A DNA stretch of 64,000 bases. Origin: Holacanthus passer. Taxonomy: Eukaryota; Chordata; Actinopteri; Pomacanthidae. The stretch is from the NCBI GenBank assembly GCA_025331565.1, contig JAFREQ010000223.1:124001-188000 (forward strand), written 5' to 3'. The notes below the pieces were generated by a model, which was not told the origin of the DNA, ran no database searches, and saw only the letters and a program-made list of their open reading frames with translations. The translations under genes were made by a program, and so were the position numbers. Positions 22,115 through 35,100 of the stretch are shown here, one piece after another; the stretch's first letter is position 1, and every line of letters starts with the position of its first letter.

Positions 22115-25100
22115 ATGCCTGATGAAATGGCGAGGCCTTTAATCCGAGACAGAGGTGAAGGAGGAGGCTCCAGACGCCTCGAAGCCTCCATGTCAGACCC
22201 TGGCGCTCCAGTTGTTGGCATTCTGGGTACAGGCGACTTCTCCCGCTCCCTGGCAAGAAGGCTGGTGGCTGCCGGCTACCAAGTGGTGGTGGGGAGTCGG
22301 ACCCCCAAACGCTCTGTGGCTCTGTTCCCTGAAGAGGCTGAGGTGACACACACATTGACACTGACACCCACACTCACAATGTAATTGATATTTTTGTTTC
22401 ACCCCCCATGGGGATAATTATATATTTACTCTGGCCTTATCCACTGGGCATAATAACTGTTGTTATCCTGAATAGATGCTTTAAAGATAATCCTAGGTGA
22501 ATATGGGAGTCAATTGCGGTATGGAAACAGAATAAAGCTGTTAGTCAGATGATTTCTCCTTTATATTCTCAGACTGACAGTATTGCCACTATGGAATCCA
22601 CAAGGATTCTTACAAATGCATTTTCTTAGAATTCAGTATCAGCAGCAGTCTATAAGGGTGGAAGAATATCTGATATTGACATCTTCAAAAACTATTTATC
22701 AGTGCATTCCTAACCATTTGAATGATAATGTGATGAATTATATTGTAATTCATAAATAAATGTAAAAGAAGCGTGTTTTGGGATAATGTGTGTGAATGTG
22801 TGCAATGAGTGTTACGAATAATAACAGTTTGACTGAAGTTGCCAAAAATTAGTGGTGCAATAATTTGGCGAATAATTTAGTTGATTGCAAGATTTAAAAC
22901 CTCATAAAATAACTTTGATTTCTCCAGATGTTCCTGAGATTATTATCATGTACTTCTAATGTGCATGTACTCCTCTTGATGTGATCTAAAACTGTTTCTG
23001 TCTTTGACTTTCAGGTGACATCCCAGATGGAGGCAGCCAGCCAGGCGGACCTGGTCTTTGTTGCTGTGTTCCCTGAGCACCACTCCACGCTGGTGGAGCT
23101 GAAGCCGGCACTAGCTGGAAAGACACTGGTGGATGTTAGCAATGGTTTGAAAATCAACCTAGATGGGCCTTCGAATGCCGAACAGCTGGCCGACATGTTT
23201 CCAGAGAGTTCTGTAGTCAAAGGGTTTAACACCATATCAGCATGGGCACTCCAGATGGGACCTCGAGATGGAAGCAGGCAGGTAGGACACATCAGCTGCC
23301 CCCATGTTTTATGGCCTCATGGAGATCCAGTGATTCTTGTGACTTTATTTGAAATGTGTTTGGGATGGAAGAGTCCAGATTAAGAGAGTTAGGAAGAGAA
23401 ATCTTTGAACTCATCTTTTTTTTTAAATCTTTTATCTCCAGGTTTTCCTCTGCAGTGACAGTAGCAAGGCCAAGAGCTCGGTGATGCAGCTCTGTCGCAG
23501 AATGGGTTTCATCCCCGTCGACATGGGCCTCCTCTCCTCTTCTCTGGAGATCGAAAACCTCCCCCTCTATCTATTTCCCTCCTGGCGCATCCCAATCCTC
23601 TGCACCCTGTTTCTGTTCATCTTCTTCTACCTGTACAACTTCCTCCGTGACGTTCTGCAGCCCTACATCACAGCAGGGAAGAGCGTTTTCTACAAAATGC
23701 CCATTGAGACTGTTAATGTCACTCTTCCCTCTGTTGCCTTGGTGATGTTGTCGCTGGTTTACCTGCCTGGTTTGTGCGCCGCGTTTCTCCAGCTGTGGTG
23801 GGGCACCAAGTACAACCGCTTCCCTAACTGGCTGGACCGGTGGCTGACCAGGAGGAAGCAGTTTGGGCTGTGTAGCTTCTTGTGTGCAGTTCTACACGCC
23901 ATCTACAGTCTGTGTCTTCCCATGAGGAAGTCTGCCCGCTACAAACTGCTCAACATCGCTTTGAAACAGGTGACAACAGATTGTGTGAATTGCGTTTAGT
24001 TTGGAGGAACATGTTCATCCATGACTGATTTCTTTGTCTTGAAGAAGCTGTTGCTGTTACACTAGCAGTGACCTGTATTTTGGTATCTTGTCTTGGTAGC
24101 AAATAATTGCAATACATAATACATGTGTCCACATTCATGAAATGAGTGTGCTGTTTTTCTGCTTTCTTCAGTTGTGAAAAGCAGTTTGTTGCAACAGAAT
24201 GTAGTGTGTGCTGAATGGAACTGGAGGTGAAAATCTTCCCCTGGACACATTGAGGATTCTTATGTTTTCTGTGTGTTGTCCAGGTGAAGGCTGGCGTGGA
24301 GGACCCGTGGGTCGACGAGGAGGTGTGGAGGATGGAGCTGTACCTCTCTGTGGGCATCATGGCCCTCGGATTGCTCTCTCTGCTGGCTGTCACCTCGTTG
24401 CCCTCAGTTGCCAACACTGTCAACTGGAGGGAGTTCAGCTTCATACAGGTACACACAAACACAAGCGCACGCACAGGCAGCCTATTCCTCTTAGATACAG
24501 GATGAAAGACAGGAATAATACAGAATGATGGCCGAGGATTGATGGACAGGCATGACACTTGATGCATAAACATACAGACAGACTTTAAACTCAAGCATCA
24601 CACTGATGTGCAGACAGATACATGCTCACATGCTCTCACACACACTGACTCCAAGTGTTTCCACATCTGCAGCTGCCCCAGATTCGGTGTTAAACTCAGG
24701 CTGTGACAAAGCCATCAGGAGTGTTGTGACTCAGTACACACTTCCTCGTCTCCTTTCCTCCTCGACTTCCCCCACCGTGGCCTCCATTTCTCCAGGACTT
24801 GTGGGTCTGTCTGCGCTGCCTTTTCCCTTTCATCTTCCCGTTAAACTAATCCCGTGGCCGTCAGATTAGTCATGTGCCGACAGCCGGCGCGATGAAAGGC
24901 AACTTTCTGCTCAGCACATCTAGACCTGCTGCCCGCAGCTGCAGGACAGTTTACTAATGTGTGTTGTGCATTATCTGTATGTGCCTGTGTGTCGACGAGG
25001 TTGTGTGTGCATGTTTGTTTATGTGCATAGAAATATCTCCGTTTGTGTCAGAGAGAGATACGTGCTACTGTCAACTGACCTCTTCAGAAATAATTTAGGA

Positions 25101-26849
25101 ATTTCAGGATGATAATTGATATCGATTGAAATATTTTATGATGCTTTGGTTCAGATTTCACTATAGTAATTTTACTATAGTTTCAATGAACAAAATGCAC
25201 AAAACCTGATGAGCATCATTGGAAAATTAATGTGAATTATTTCATTATGACAGCAATATATTTTAATATAACGGTGCAAGACCCCTTTTTTTGTCCAGTT
25301 ACCGTCACTATTTATGACATGCAGTAAAAATAATGCTCATAATCACTTATTTCTTGCTGAACTCCTTGTGACACCAGAGAACATAACAAGGTCCAGTAAA
25401 AGTGCTGCATGACCTGCTGTCAGTCACCCCTCACATGGGTCCATGTAAACAATGACGCTGCAGGATGAGCTCACTAAACTGTCCATCAATGAGTTACCTG
25501 TCAGTCTATGCCACTTCATGTTTACAGCTCATGGTTTGTTTGTAAAAAATCTGTGTGAACACATAAGAACTAAAAGGCAACAACGTTCGCATTAAGAGTT
25601 TTAGTTATAGTAACTGCTTACAGACAAAGCCCCCTGTAATCAACACAAACATACATACGTACAATATCACATTTTGCCGTCACATGACAAGTTGTGCTTT
25701 ACAGAAATGTGCAGTAGATTATTCCATGAAAAGTATCTAACTAACAATAGTTTCCGACTTCCCCTGTCCATTTGGCTCTACTGATGACATAAATCTTTAG
25801 AAGCTGCTCACAAATACTACTATACTGTATATATATTATAGACAAGCTCTTTTTTATTCAAGAATTATGAATATTATAATCAATTCCTGCCAATAGATGC
25901 CCCAAAATCCTACACACTGGACCTTTCAGTGAACAACAACGGCACTGAGGCGTCGTTAATGTTAGTAGGTCCACCCATGCTTTTCTGTTGTCTAAGACCA
26001 CAATCCCCCAGAACGGCCATTGCAGTTCTCTAGATAATCCACGGTAATGTTTTTGCTATGAATCTACACTTATCTAAATCTAATCTATCTAAATAATTAT
26101 ACAGCTTTTAAATTGCTGCGGCTCCTCTTTTATTAATTGACAGCACTTTAATAAAAAGTCAACGCTCTTGTCAAGTGGAAATAATTATGATCCACGCTGC
26201 TCAGTTAGTGTGTGAAAGAGGGAAAATGAGGCTATTTTTAACCTCTGGCCCCTACCCGAGTCAACCTTGGGATGTTTTTGTAATTAGTGGGCCCTCCAGG
26301 TACAGTATATGGCACACACACTTGCATACATTAGTGGAGTTCATTCAGGTCATGAGTGGTAGGTCAGTGTGTTTCCTCAGGGTCTGCAGCAGCCTGTAAC
26401 ATAATGAGCTAATATAGTAGACAGCTATGAACTGAAGAGGAGTTTCTTCAAGGGAAATGTGACTCGTATATTGAAGGACAGGACAATTGTAATGGTTCGT
26501 TTCTGGTGCTTGTCTTCACTTCCCAATACAACCTGTGACACCCTTCTTTCACCTCCTGCAGTCCACACTAGGTTACTGTGCCTTGTCCATGGCCACCCTT
26601 CACACACTCCTCTTTGGCTGGGGCAGAGCCTTCGATCCGGCGCAGTACCGCTTCTGCCTGCCTCCCACCTTCACGCTGGTCCTGATCCTTCCCCTCACGG
26701 TTCTGCTGGGCCGCCTGGCTCTCTTTGTGCCCTGCGTAGCCGGGCGGCTCAGACAGATCCGCCGCGGCTGGGAGAAGAGCCGACACATCCGCTTCACCCT
26801 GCCGGACGACGGCTGCCGCAACGGGCTGGAGGATGTCAGTCATGTGTGA
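22115..26849 (+). CDS. steap3: STEAP3 metalloreductase (endosomal ferrireductase)
   Basis: Five coding exons, all joined in phase 0: 22115-22342, 23015-23281, 23442-23969, 24284-24448 and 26562-26849. The product has 491 aa, against about 488 in human. The N-terminal F420H2/NADPH-oxidoreductase-like domain shows the Rossmann motif GILGTGDFS (35-43) and the NADPH phosphate-binding SRTPKR (61-66). The C-terminal half is the six-helix ferric reductase domain, with haem ligands His317 (in VLHAIYS) and His410 (in TLHTLLFGW), matching the spacing of the human histidines, and it ends DVSHV. The enzyme passes electrons from NADPH through FAD and one haem to Fe3+ or Cu2+ in endosomes, which lets transferrin-derived iron be exported. 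The start is secure: MPDEM-RPLI agrees with the family N-terminus. No frameshift or missing catalytic residue is seen. Intron 4 is 2.1 kb and appears empty apart from AT-rich DNA. Confidence 0.97.
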
Positions 26850-28708
26850 GAAATGCACTGTTAGGCGTGTGGTTGTGTGTGTGAAGATCCAGACAAAAAG
26901 GTGGGAAAGTAGAGCTCTTTATATGTGCACTCATGAATATGAACACCAGTCAACCACACACACACAGAAGGTAAATAATTTATACACTCTTGGAATGCAT
27001 TGCCGGCTCATTGAGAGATTTCAGAGATGTTAGTTTCTCTTTAACAAATTTGCTTGTAATTCTATAGAGATATTTGACCAGTAGAGCTGTGGTCGTCAAC
27101 CTTGTTGCACTATGCATTGTCAATAGTTGGTCCTTTTGCTTTTTATTTAATTTATTAAGTGATGTAACTCTGTTTGAAGCGTACAAAACAGTCACTGTTA
27201 CGCTTTACTGAACCTATAACTAAAGCAGTACAGCTGGATTTTGCATATGTTCATAGTAGAGTCTTTGAAGGGAGATTTCTTAACTGATCGTTAAAAGTAG
27301 ACTCGGGCTTCCTCTTAGCTTGTGCATTCCTGTCAGTGAAAGGTCCACCTTTTTTTTTCCTCTGCTTGCTTTTCAAGACTGCTGCACAGTTTTTTTGTCA
27401 GCCAGCCTACAACATAGCCTAATACTGACATGGATTCATGTTATTGATATTTGTAATGAAGTTTTTTCACTGATGTGACATTGTTTTGACATTTTCTTTT
27501 ACAATGCTGTCATATTCATTTAATATGTTAGGGGCTGTATAAGAATTAACGGCGTGGGAAGAGGGGTGAAGCTTATGTTTCTCTATTTTAAAAAAAAAAA
27601 ACATGATCCTAACCAGCATTTTCAATATTTTTTGGACCCTCCCCTTGACTTGAAAAACACCTGCCCCCCCATAATGTCTAAAAATGATATACCATTATTG
27701 AGTTGCTTCAAGCCCTGGAACAATTCATAACTAAGAGAGGCAAAGAGTGTTTGATGAGGATGTCACCACAATACAAAGTAGAATTAGCAATTACCAAATT
27801 TATGGCAAGTGATATCTCATTGCGAAGCTACTGCTAAGCTCCTGTTTTATACACTAGGAAATTGGCTTTTTATGTGCAAATGCAATGCAAAGAAGGCTTT
27901 AAGCGTCTGGACATATTTGCAATGTTCCAAAATATAAACTGCCACAATCTACATGTTTCATCTCACTGCACTGATTAGTTGAACAGTTGTCAACGCGTGA
28001 TGCTGGACACTATTATAGTTGAACTTTTGTCTAAGTTTACTGCTCTCAATATAGGATGGTGGAAAAAATACACTGTTTGCAAGAGATAACAATCACTAAT
28101 AAGTCTGTAAAATAAGAAGAATACGTTGTTTTCCTCTGTGGATGGCAGAATGCCCCTTTTGGAAACCACCCCTCCCACATAATAATTTTTGTCCAGTCCC
28201 TTACTCAGGTGTTGTTTTTAAACTCTTATGTGCCAACTGGAAACTGCTGATGCCCCACTTGCCTACAATGTGTTGGTTTGCATTGTCTAATACAGACAGG
28301 TAGCTGCAGAATGGAAGAAAACTGCCATTGATGTGTTTTTTTCTTTACATGGTTGTTTTACATGGTTGGTTGTCGTTCTTGCTGTTGTACTAAACTGACC
28401 TGCTGAGTACCATCAGGACACGTTTGACTGAAACAAAATCAATAGGCTGTTACAGAACGTTTTCATTATGATCTAGAACAACATAGTTTGCTACAGTTGT
28501 GCGGTTTCAGCAATTTTTGTTTTGTCCTTATACGACTTTATAATGTCTCAGTTTTATGCCTTCTTGCCAAAGATGATTCTACGTTACGTGATAGATGTTT
28601 TAATCTGAATTAAAATGTCATAGTAGTGTACTGAAATTTAACCAGTCTCCTACTCTAAAGACATGAATGTAAAGATTTCAAATGAAAATTTCTAGAACGT
28701 AGAATAAA
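26850..28708 (+). other. Probable 3' UTR of STEAP3
   Basis: No other gene is visible here. An AATAAA at 28703-28708, followed by a T-rich stretch, is the best polyadenylation signal downstream of the STEAP3 stop at 26847-26849. It would give a 3' UTR of roughly 1.9 kb. Earlier weak signals are possible. In human, C2orf76 lies between STEAP3 and DBI; I see no trace of it here. Confidence 0.4.
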
Positions 28709-29447
28709 GCATTTTTTCTATAACATTTTTTCACTATTGTATTAATGTTCTTAATGTGAGATTCTTTGTAGTATCTGAGGCTCATTGGATTGTCTACATT
28801 TATTTATCAGCCTCAATTGAGTCAAAGGCTGAAATACATCAACTATGTTCATTTATTAAAGATCAAAGATGCAAAATCAAATATAAGATAAACCTAATCT
28901 CAGGCTGACCCAAAGTGTGAACCCATCACATCATTAAATGTGTGAATGCTGCCATCTTGTGGTGGAGAAGAAGTTTTCACTTGTCTTGCAAAGTCTAAAA
29001 CATTGAACTTTGGAAAACACCTGAGTAATAAGAGACACGGTAAGTTGTAGGAAAACATTCAAGTAATTATAATAAAACAGGATTCAATCTGGTCACACTC
29101 ACTCTTTAAAATCTCAACTGATAGTTACTTGAAATATGTGTAAAAGTCTTGACATTTTGTTAACTGGAAACATTCAGTGTTACCTGCATATCCTTTGTAA
29201 CAGAATCTGTTTTTCAGCCAAAATTAACTAGAGCTGTCATGAAAACATAGTCTGAAAAAGTCTGTCATATCAAACCATACAGTTATTATAGTGCAACTAT
29301 TGTGTGAATGAAACTACCTCCCACTTCATTTTCCTCAGCAAATCAAGACACTGACAAACGAGATTATTGCAGGACGAGTTGGACGAGCACCGGCTTAAAA
29401 CTGGGAAGTTCAACAGCAGCAAGGCGTGTCTGTTTCTCACTGCCGTC

Positions 29448-31058
29448 ATGACTGTAAGTACTGTCTTTGGTGTATTTCAGCCTTTCTTACAATGTTACAT
29501 ACAAGATTGAACATTTGCCATGAAGTTATAGCTCAGGTGTGTTGAGTTACTCAGATTCATAGGGACTGTTTGAGGTTACATGTAAATGTATTGAGGTCTG
29601 ATTGTTGAACCAGAACAATCAAAATCATGCATGAAGTCTAAGGCTGGTTTTAAGACTTTCAATTTCTTAAAGATTTCAGCTCGTGTTTTCTCTCATCCTA
29701 CCAGGAATCCTTTGAAAAAGCAGCGGAGGAGGCGAAGGTGCTGAAACAAAAACCAACCAATGAGGAAATGAGTGCACTGTACGGTTTATATAAGCAAGCC
29801 ACAGTTGGTGATGTTAACATAGGTGAGTTGCAGCAGTGAGGCCTTTTTTTGTAAAGGTTTTTAACATTGTACAATTCATATGGATTAGAAACACACCAAA
29901 GACTGTTATGCAGTCTTATCCTGTCATCATGCAAAGTTGGGTGGGGTTGAGAAAAAAATGAGGTTTGACAGGGTGTGTTATTATGTGAACGATGCCAAAA
30001 CTGATAAAGTTTCTACAAAGCTGTTTATTTCTTTTAACTGTCTTATGAACAGAAATGGAAGAAACGTTAATTGACTGTATACATATGACAAAAAGTTAAA
30101 AAAAATTACTGACATAAATATTCAAAATAAGGATTTTAAAGCCCCTGAAAACATTGTTTCAAATCTTTGGTATTTCTCTAAAACATTAAATAGTTGAGAC
30201 TAAATGAGCAAAATTAAAATTTGGGGAAAAAAAACATTAAAAAACTGACGTATGATAACATCAGTTTTATATTTTTTTGTGTGTTTTTGTATTTCCTTTT
30301 TATGCTCCTTTATCCTTCTACTCCACATTTCAGTTTACAAATACTGTATTGTAGCTTAGGTTTTACTCCATTACATTTATTTGGCAGATTTAGTTACTCA
30401 ACAGAGTCAGACCCCCATCCTATCTGTAAGTGTTTTTAATCATTTGTATACTTTTCATGTCATCATTTCATCATAAGTTAATGATTCAATTGTTAAGTGG
30501 TTAATTGAGAAATTAGGTTTTCTGGGACTTTAAAGCTCTCGTGTGCAGTTTCATAAGAGTGAAAATGTGCTGCATTTGTATTGCTGTTTATAAGACTGTT
30601 GTTATGTGGATTAACAGTTTGTATAAGAACGACTGACAGTACTAAAAATATGTTGCCTACTGCAAAACAGTTATTGATGGTTTGCTTTTACATCCACAGC
30701 ACGTCCAGGGTTTTTAGACTTCACAGGACGAGCAAAATGGGCCGCATGGGATGAAAGGAAAGGTCAGAATTTACAGTACTTTGACAAAAAATGAAACGAT
30801 AAACTGCATGAAAGACTATATGTAAAACATAAAACCATTGTCTCCAAATGTAATTTAGGGAAGATTATTCTTAAACCAAATCTGAACATGTCAACAAACT
30901 TTTTTTTTTACCTTAACATGAATGAACAGATTTTTGTCCTGAAAAAAAAAACTGGTTTGTGTGTTTCTATTTTTAAACCAACAGGTCTATCCAAAGAAGA
31001 AGCAATGGCCGCCTATGTTGATTTGGTGGAGAAGCTGAAGGCAAAATGTGAAATCTAG
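29448..31058 (+). CDS. dbi: Acyl-CoA-binding protein / diazepam-binding inhibitor
   Basis: Four coding exons give 86 aa, the standard ACBP length: 29448-29453 (only Met-Thr), 29705-29822, 30700-30762 and 30985-31058. The protein is a four-helix cytosolic carrier that binds long-chain acyl-CoA esters. The ligand-contact residues of the bovine structure are all in place at the same numbers: Tyr28, Tyr31, Lys32, Lys54 and Tyr73, with the signature LYKQATVGD around residues 30-38. Residues 33-50 correspond to the neuropeptide segment (ODN) of mammals. The last codons are GAA ATC TAG. The first coding exon holds just six coding bases; it is accepted because GTAAGT follows at once and MTESFEKAAEEAK is a good ACBP start. 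Confidence 0.97.
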
Positions 31059-31109
31059 AGTCTGTCTCTAAGTTTTGGAAAATACAATAATTTGCTTTCT
31101 TGCCTAAAG

Positions 31110-31400
31110 CATCTTTATATATCTGCATGCTAATTATGAAGCAAGAGCCAGGAGGCGATTAGCTTTGCATGTAGAGTGGAAGCAGGGGGAAACTGCTTGC
31201 CTGTCAAAAATGTAAAACAATCTGACTACTTTTTGGCAAAGTTAGTTACAGTTTAGCTACAGGCTAAGCTAAGCTAATCACCTGCTGGCTCTATTTTTTG
31301 AATATTTAACTTACATACATGAGAGTCATGTCGATCTTGGCGAGAAAGCAAATAAATGCGTTTCTCAAATTGTCAAATTGTTCCTTTAAGTGAAAATACA
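31110..31400 (-). repeat. Dispersed repeat family A copy in the DBI 3' UTR
   Basis: It carries 'GTGGAAGCAGGGGGAAACTG', 'TACAGGCTAAGCTAAGCTAA' (the complement of the TTAGCTTAGC landmark) and 'CATGAGAGTCATGTCGATCT', ending near 'GTCAAATTGTTCCTTTAA'. Same family as the copies at 440-620, 2050-2330 and 33175-33300. It begins about 50 bp after the DBI stop codon and precedes the polyadenylation signal at 31460. Confidence 0.7.
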
Positions 31401-31459
31401 ATGTAGATTATGAAATAAGTTTCAATACATAGCATCTGTATACAGGCCTGACTATCAAA

Positions 31460-31465
31460 AATAAA
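31460..31465 (+). terminator. DBI polyadenylation signal AATAAA
   Basis: AATAAA about 400 bp after the DBI stop, followed by a TGTTCTTTGG-type GU-rich stretch, is the likely 3' end. Another AATAAA at about 31350 lies within the repeat and could be used instead. Confidence 0.6.
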
Positions 31466-32193
31466 GACTTGTTCTTTGGGCCTCACTTGTTTCTGCTGTT
31501 CTATAAGAAACAACTTCTCAGGCCAAATATCCAACAAGTTCTAAATAATAGAAACACCTGTCAGTATTATATAATACGATTCAACAGCACCTCCAAAATG
31601 ATCATACAGTAGAATCAAAACAGTTTCAACTTGAACTGAACATTAAAACCTTCAAGGTCTTTAAAAAGATACTGTTGAGTTGCATCATGCAAAACTTAGG
31701 ATCGGGTGTTTTTGAAGTGTCAAGTTAACCATAATAGGGACTAAAAGCCATGATATCTTTTCTTTAAATCTGTATCTGTGGAGTCCTCGAACCTTCATGG
31801 TGCAATACTAAATATCTGCAGTAGCCCTTTTCTTAGCATTTCATAATTTCAGCAGTTTAAAAATATGCACATAAATCTGAGTAGTTGATGGAGTTTCTTC
31901 GAACTAAAAGTTTTAAATGTCTGGACATTAATAAAAATTGTTTGTGTGACATTTAAACATTCGCAACTGCCACATAAATTTTGAGACATTCATAGAGGTG
32001 ATGCAAACAAGTCTGGCAGCTTAATAACTGGGCCTCTGCAGTGTATTTTACATCCTTATGTCATCAAATAAAAAATATGCATGTGACAGTACCACTGTGT
32101 TAAAGCTGCAGTTGTGGACCAATTGGCTGTCAGGCACTAAGCCGGGATCTATTTTGTATTGACGAGGAGAAAATGAGCCAATCCCAACTTGAG
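31466..32193. other. Convergent intergenic strip between DBI and the receptor gene
   Basis: About 0.7 kb of AT-rich DNA with no coding exon. It probably contains the 3' UTR of the minus-strand receptor. In human, TMEM37 lies in this position; no four-transmembrane exon is visible here. Confidence 0.5.
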
Positions 32194-35100
32194 TCACACC
32201 TCCACCGTATCCACCGGCAGTCCACTGCCTGTCGGGCTGCCCGGAGAGCAGGGCAGCAGGGACACCTGTGTGTGAGGAGACCCGCTGTGGCTGATGGAGC
32301 TGTGGTGCTGCCTGGGCCGGCTGGGGAGGTGCTGAGTCAGCCTCCACCTCCTCCACCTCCTCTGAAACTCGAGCTGCACCTGGAAACGTACGTACGCGTC
32401 AAACATCTCAGACTCTTTCAGAAGTAAAGCTCTGATTGTCTAACCAGTTCTCACCTCTCCGTTCATGAAGCAGTAGAGCACAGCCACCACAAAACCCTGA
32501 AGAGATGTGAAGACAGAAAGGAGTGTAGTTTTATTTGTCCTCATCCTGAATTGATTGATTCCATTCTTTCATACATGAGCTGAATTTACCTGTGTGGAAG
32601 ACAAAGCCAGCTCCGCGAAGGTCCATATCTTAAACACTGAGCTGCTGACTTCAACAGGTAAGAAAACAAACAGGATGTAATGCAGACCGAACAGAGCCAC
32701 CAGAAAAAAGGTGGACTTGATCAACCTCCTGGTGACAGAAAAAGTATTTTTAATTTAGTTCACCAGTTGTCACACTTTTCTGTGAGAGCACGCAATCTGC
32801 TGAAGCATCCCTGGTTAAAACTGTCTCTACAAGAATGCTTGAAAGATTGATACCATAGTACCTAATAGGCATTTACTTACAATGTCATTGTGTTTGTTTG
32901 TGTGTGTACTTTTACTTGGATTGACAAACCAGGAACTTTTTCATATATAAACCACTACTGGCCTCAACTTTACACATCAGCTATGACAGTGCAACAGTAC
33001 CACAGTGTGTCATTACTCACTTATACTGGCAGAATTCGTTCCTCTGTGCGTCTGACATTCTCAGTTTGCCCACCAGTACCCTCAAGATTCCCAGGAAAAA
33101 GACGAGGTTCATCTGAAACGATTAAAACCTGTCAACACTATTGTTATGCTATTTTATGATACAAATACTGGGACATGCACGTATTTGTTTTCTTGCCAAG
33201 AGCTGCCTGAGAAGATTGATACCACTCTCATATATGTGAGCCAAATATGAAGGTGCAGCTGGTTAGTGTAGCTTAGCATAAAGACTGGAACAAAATTTTT
33301 TCATGAAGAATGAAATTTAAGTAGAAGAGGAAACAAAGTTTTTACACATATAGTCAGGAGAACTGGCACTCGAAGTATCCACCAAATCCATACGTGTGTC
33401 CTGGTTTCCCAACAGCTTTGACACATGAAATGACACATAAGAAAAAAAAATCATTTAAAGTCATTTAACAAATTTTAAAATCATACACTTTGATAATCTT
33501 TCAACAGCAAATGAAAGAATAGAACAGCTTTTTCCCCTCCCTCACCCTTCGTCTTCATAAAAATACTTGGCACAGCCCCAGGAGATGATGACAATCAGTG
33601 GTACACCTGTGTGATGACACAAATCTTGGTTAAGAGTAAAGAGGCACAGAGGTACGAATATGAGTATGACTGTGAAGCAAAGAGAAAAAACATGCATTTG
33701 ATTTTGTTAACCAGGCTTCCTACCCCAGCTCAGGACAATGTACCAGGCGAGGTGTTTCTTCAGGGAGAAGAAGGAGCGGCTCACTAGGGTGAAGAGGAAG
33801 TGCCCCTCCACCAACAGCCAGCTGTAGTTGGCCAGGATGGAGTAGTTGGAAAACATCAGCACAACCTTACACGCCACCTGTCGCACAGGAGAGAAGGTGA
33901 GTTCATCAGACACTCTGATTTAAGTGCTGAGAAAATAATAACACCTTTCTGTATGCAGTCAAAAAAACTTTTTGTTGGTTCCTAACAAAGTTAACCAGCA
34001 CCATCTTGTGGCCAAGCATATATTTTACTGCAAAAGCTGTAAAGGTCCTGTTAAAGACATTGCTGCATGATTTCATAAACTCCAATAACACATCAATGTG
34101 ATCATCCATCCATTTACATGTTTCATCACTTTAGATCGCTAGCTGTATTCTCAAATGCACAATCTATATATTTAGTAGATTAAATTGAGTATCTGAGCAT
34201 CATCAGAGGAAGAGTATGACAACAAAGCGTCCATCCATCCATACTGGGTAGTAGTCACACAGGTAGAGCTCTTCATTAGTAAACAGCAGAGAGTCTCTGA
34301 TGAAGATGAAGACGGCTCTCAGGATGAAGGAGATAAACATCTGGATGTGAATGTAGTTCCTGGTGCAGTGCAGTTTTCTGAAGAAATATTAACATTCACA
34401 GTTCAAGGTTATTGTATAGTTGATCAGTTTTCAGGGCAGGTTAAATTGAAAAGTGAAGGGAGGGTCGATGCATTTCACAAATGTGATGGTTGAAGGTAGG
34501 GCTCAATGATATGCAAAAAAATTATAATTTTTATGATCTTAGTTTGAATGACAATTTTTGCATTAGATTTTCATTGAAAAAATATATGTCTGGAGAAAAT
34601 GATTTGTAGGCATCTCTGCAGCACCACCGTGCTTCATTTATAAGGCTATGTTGTGACACAGTTTACCTTTATGAAATAATTGCAGCTCCTACACTTTTGT
34701 ATAATTTACTTGGCCATATTGCAATTTCAGTAATATTATGATTAATTGTTCAGGCCTAGTTGAAGGAGAGAGGAAGGGGGGAAAAAAGTGTCTCACCTGA
34801 ACAGACAGAATATGGTGACGGCGATGGTGAGTGTGATGAGAGAGAGTGCGTATCCGGCTGTGTACATGGTCTTCACGTAGGAGAAATACAAATGGGAGTC
34901 TGAGGACTGAACAAGGGAAAGGGGACATCACTTTATCTCCTACAAAATGGCATGATTCGACAATATATATTTAACACTGCAGACAATATTTTCTGTGAGA
35001 ATTTCAGCTCAGGATCTTGCTCAAAGTCCAAGTATACAAATCTAGTATGTAAGTATACATATACTGTATGCATGCTAGTTCCCACCAACCTCCCCAAAAA

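Noticed and set aside
23950..24594. 214-codon minus-strand open frame
   Set aside because: It runs antisense across STEAP3 intron 3, exon 4 and intron 4, and shows no recognisable domain.
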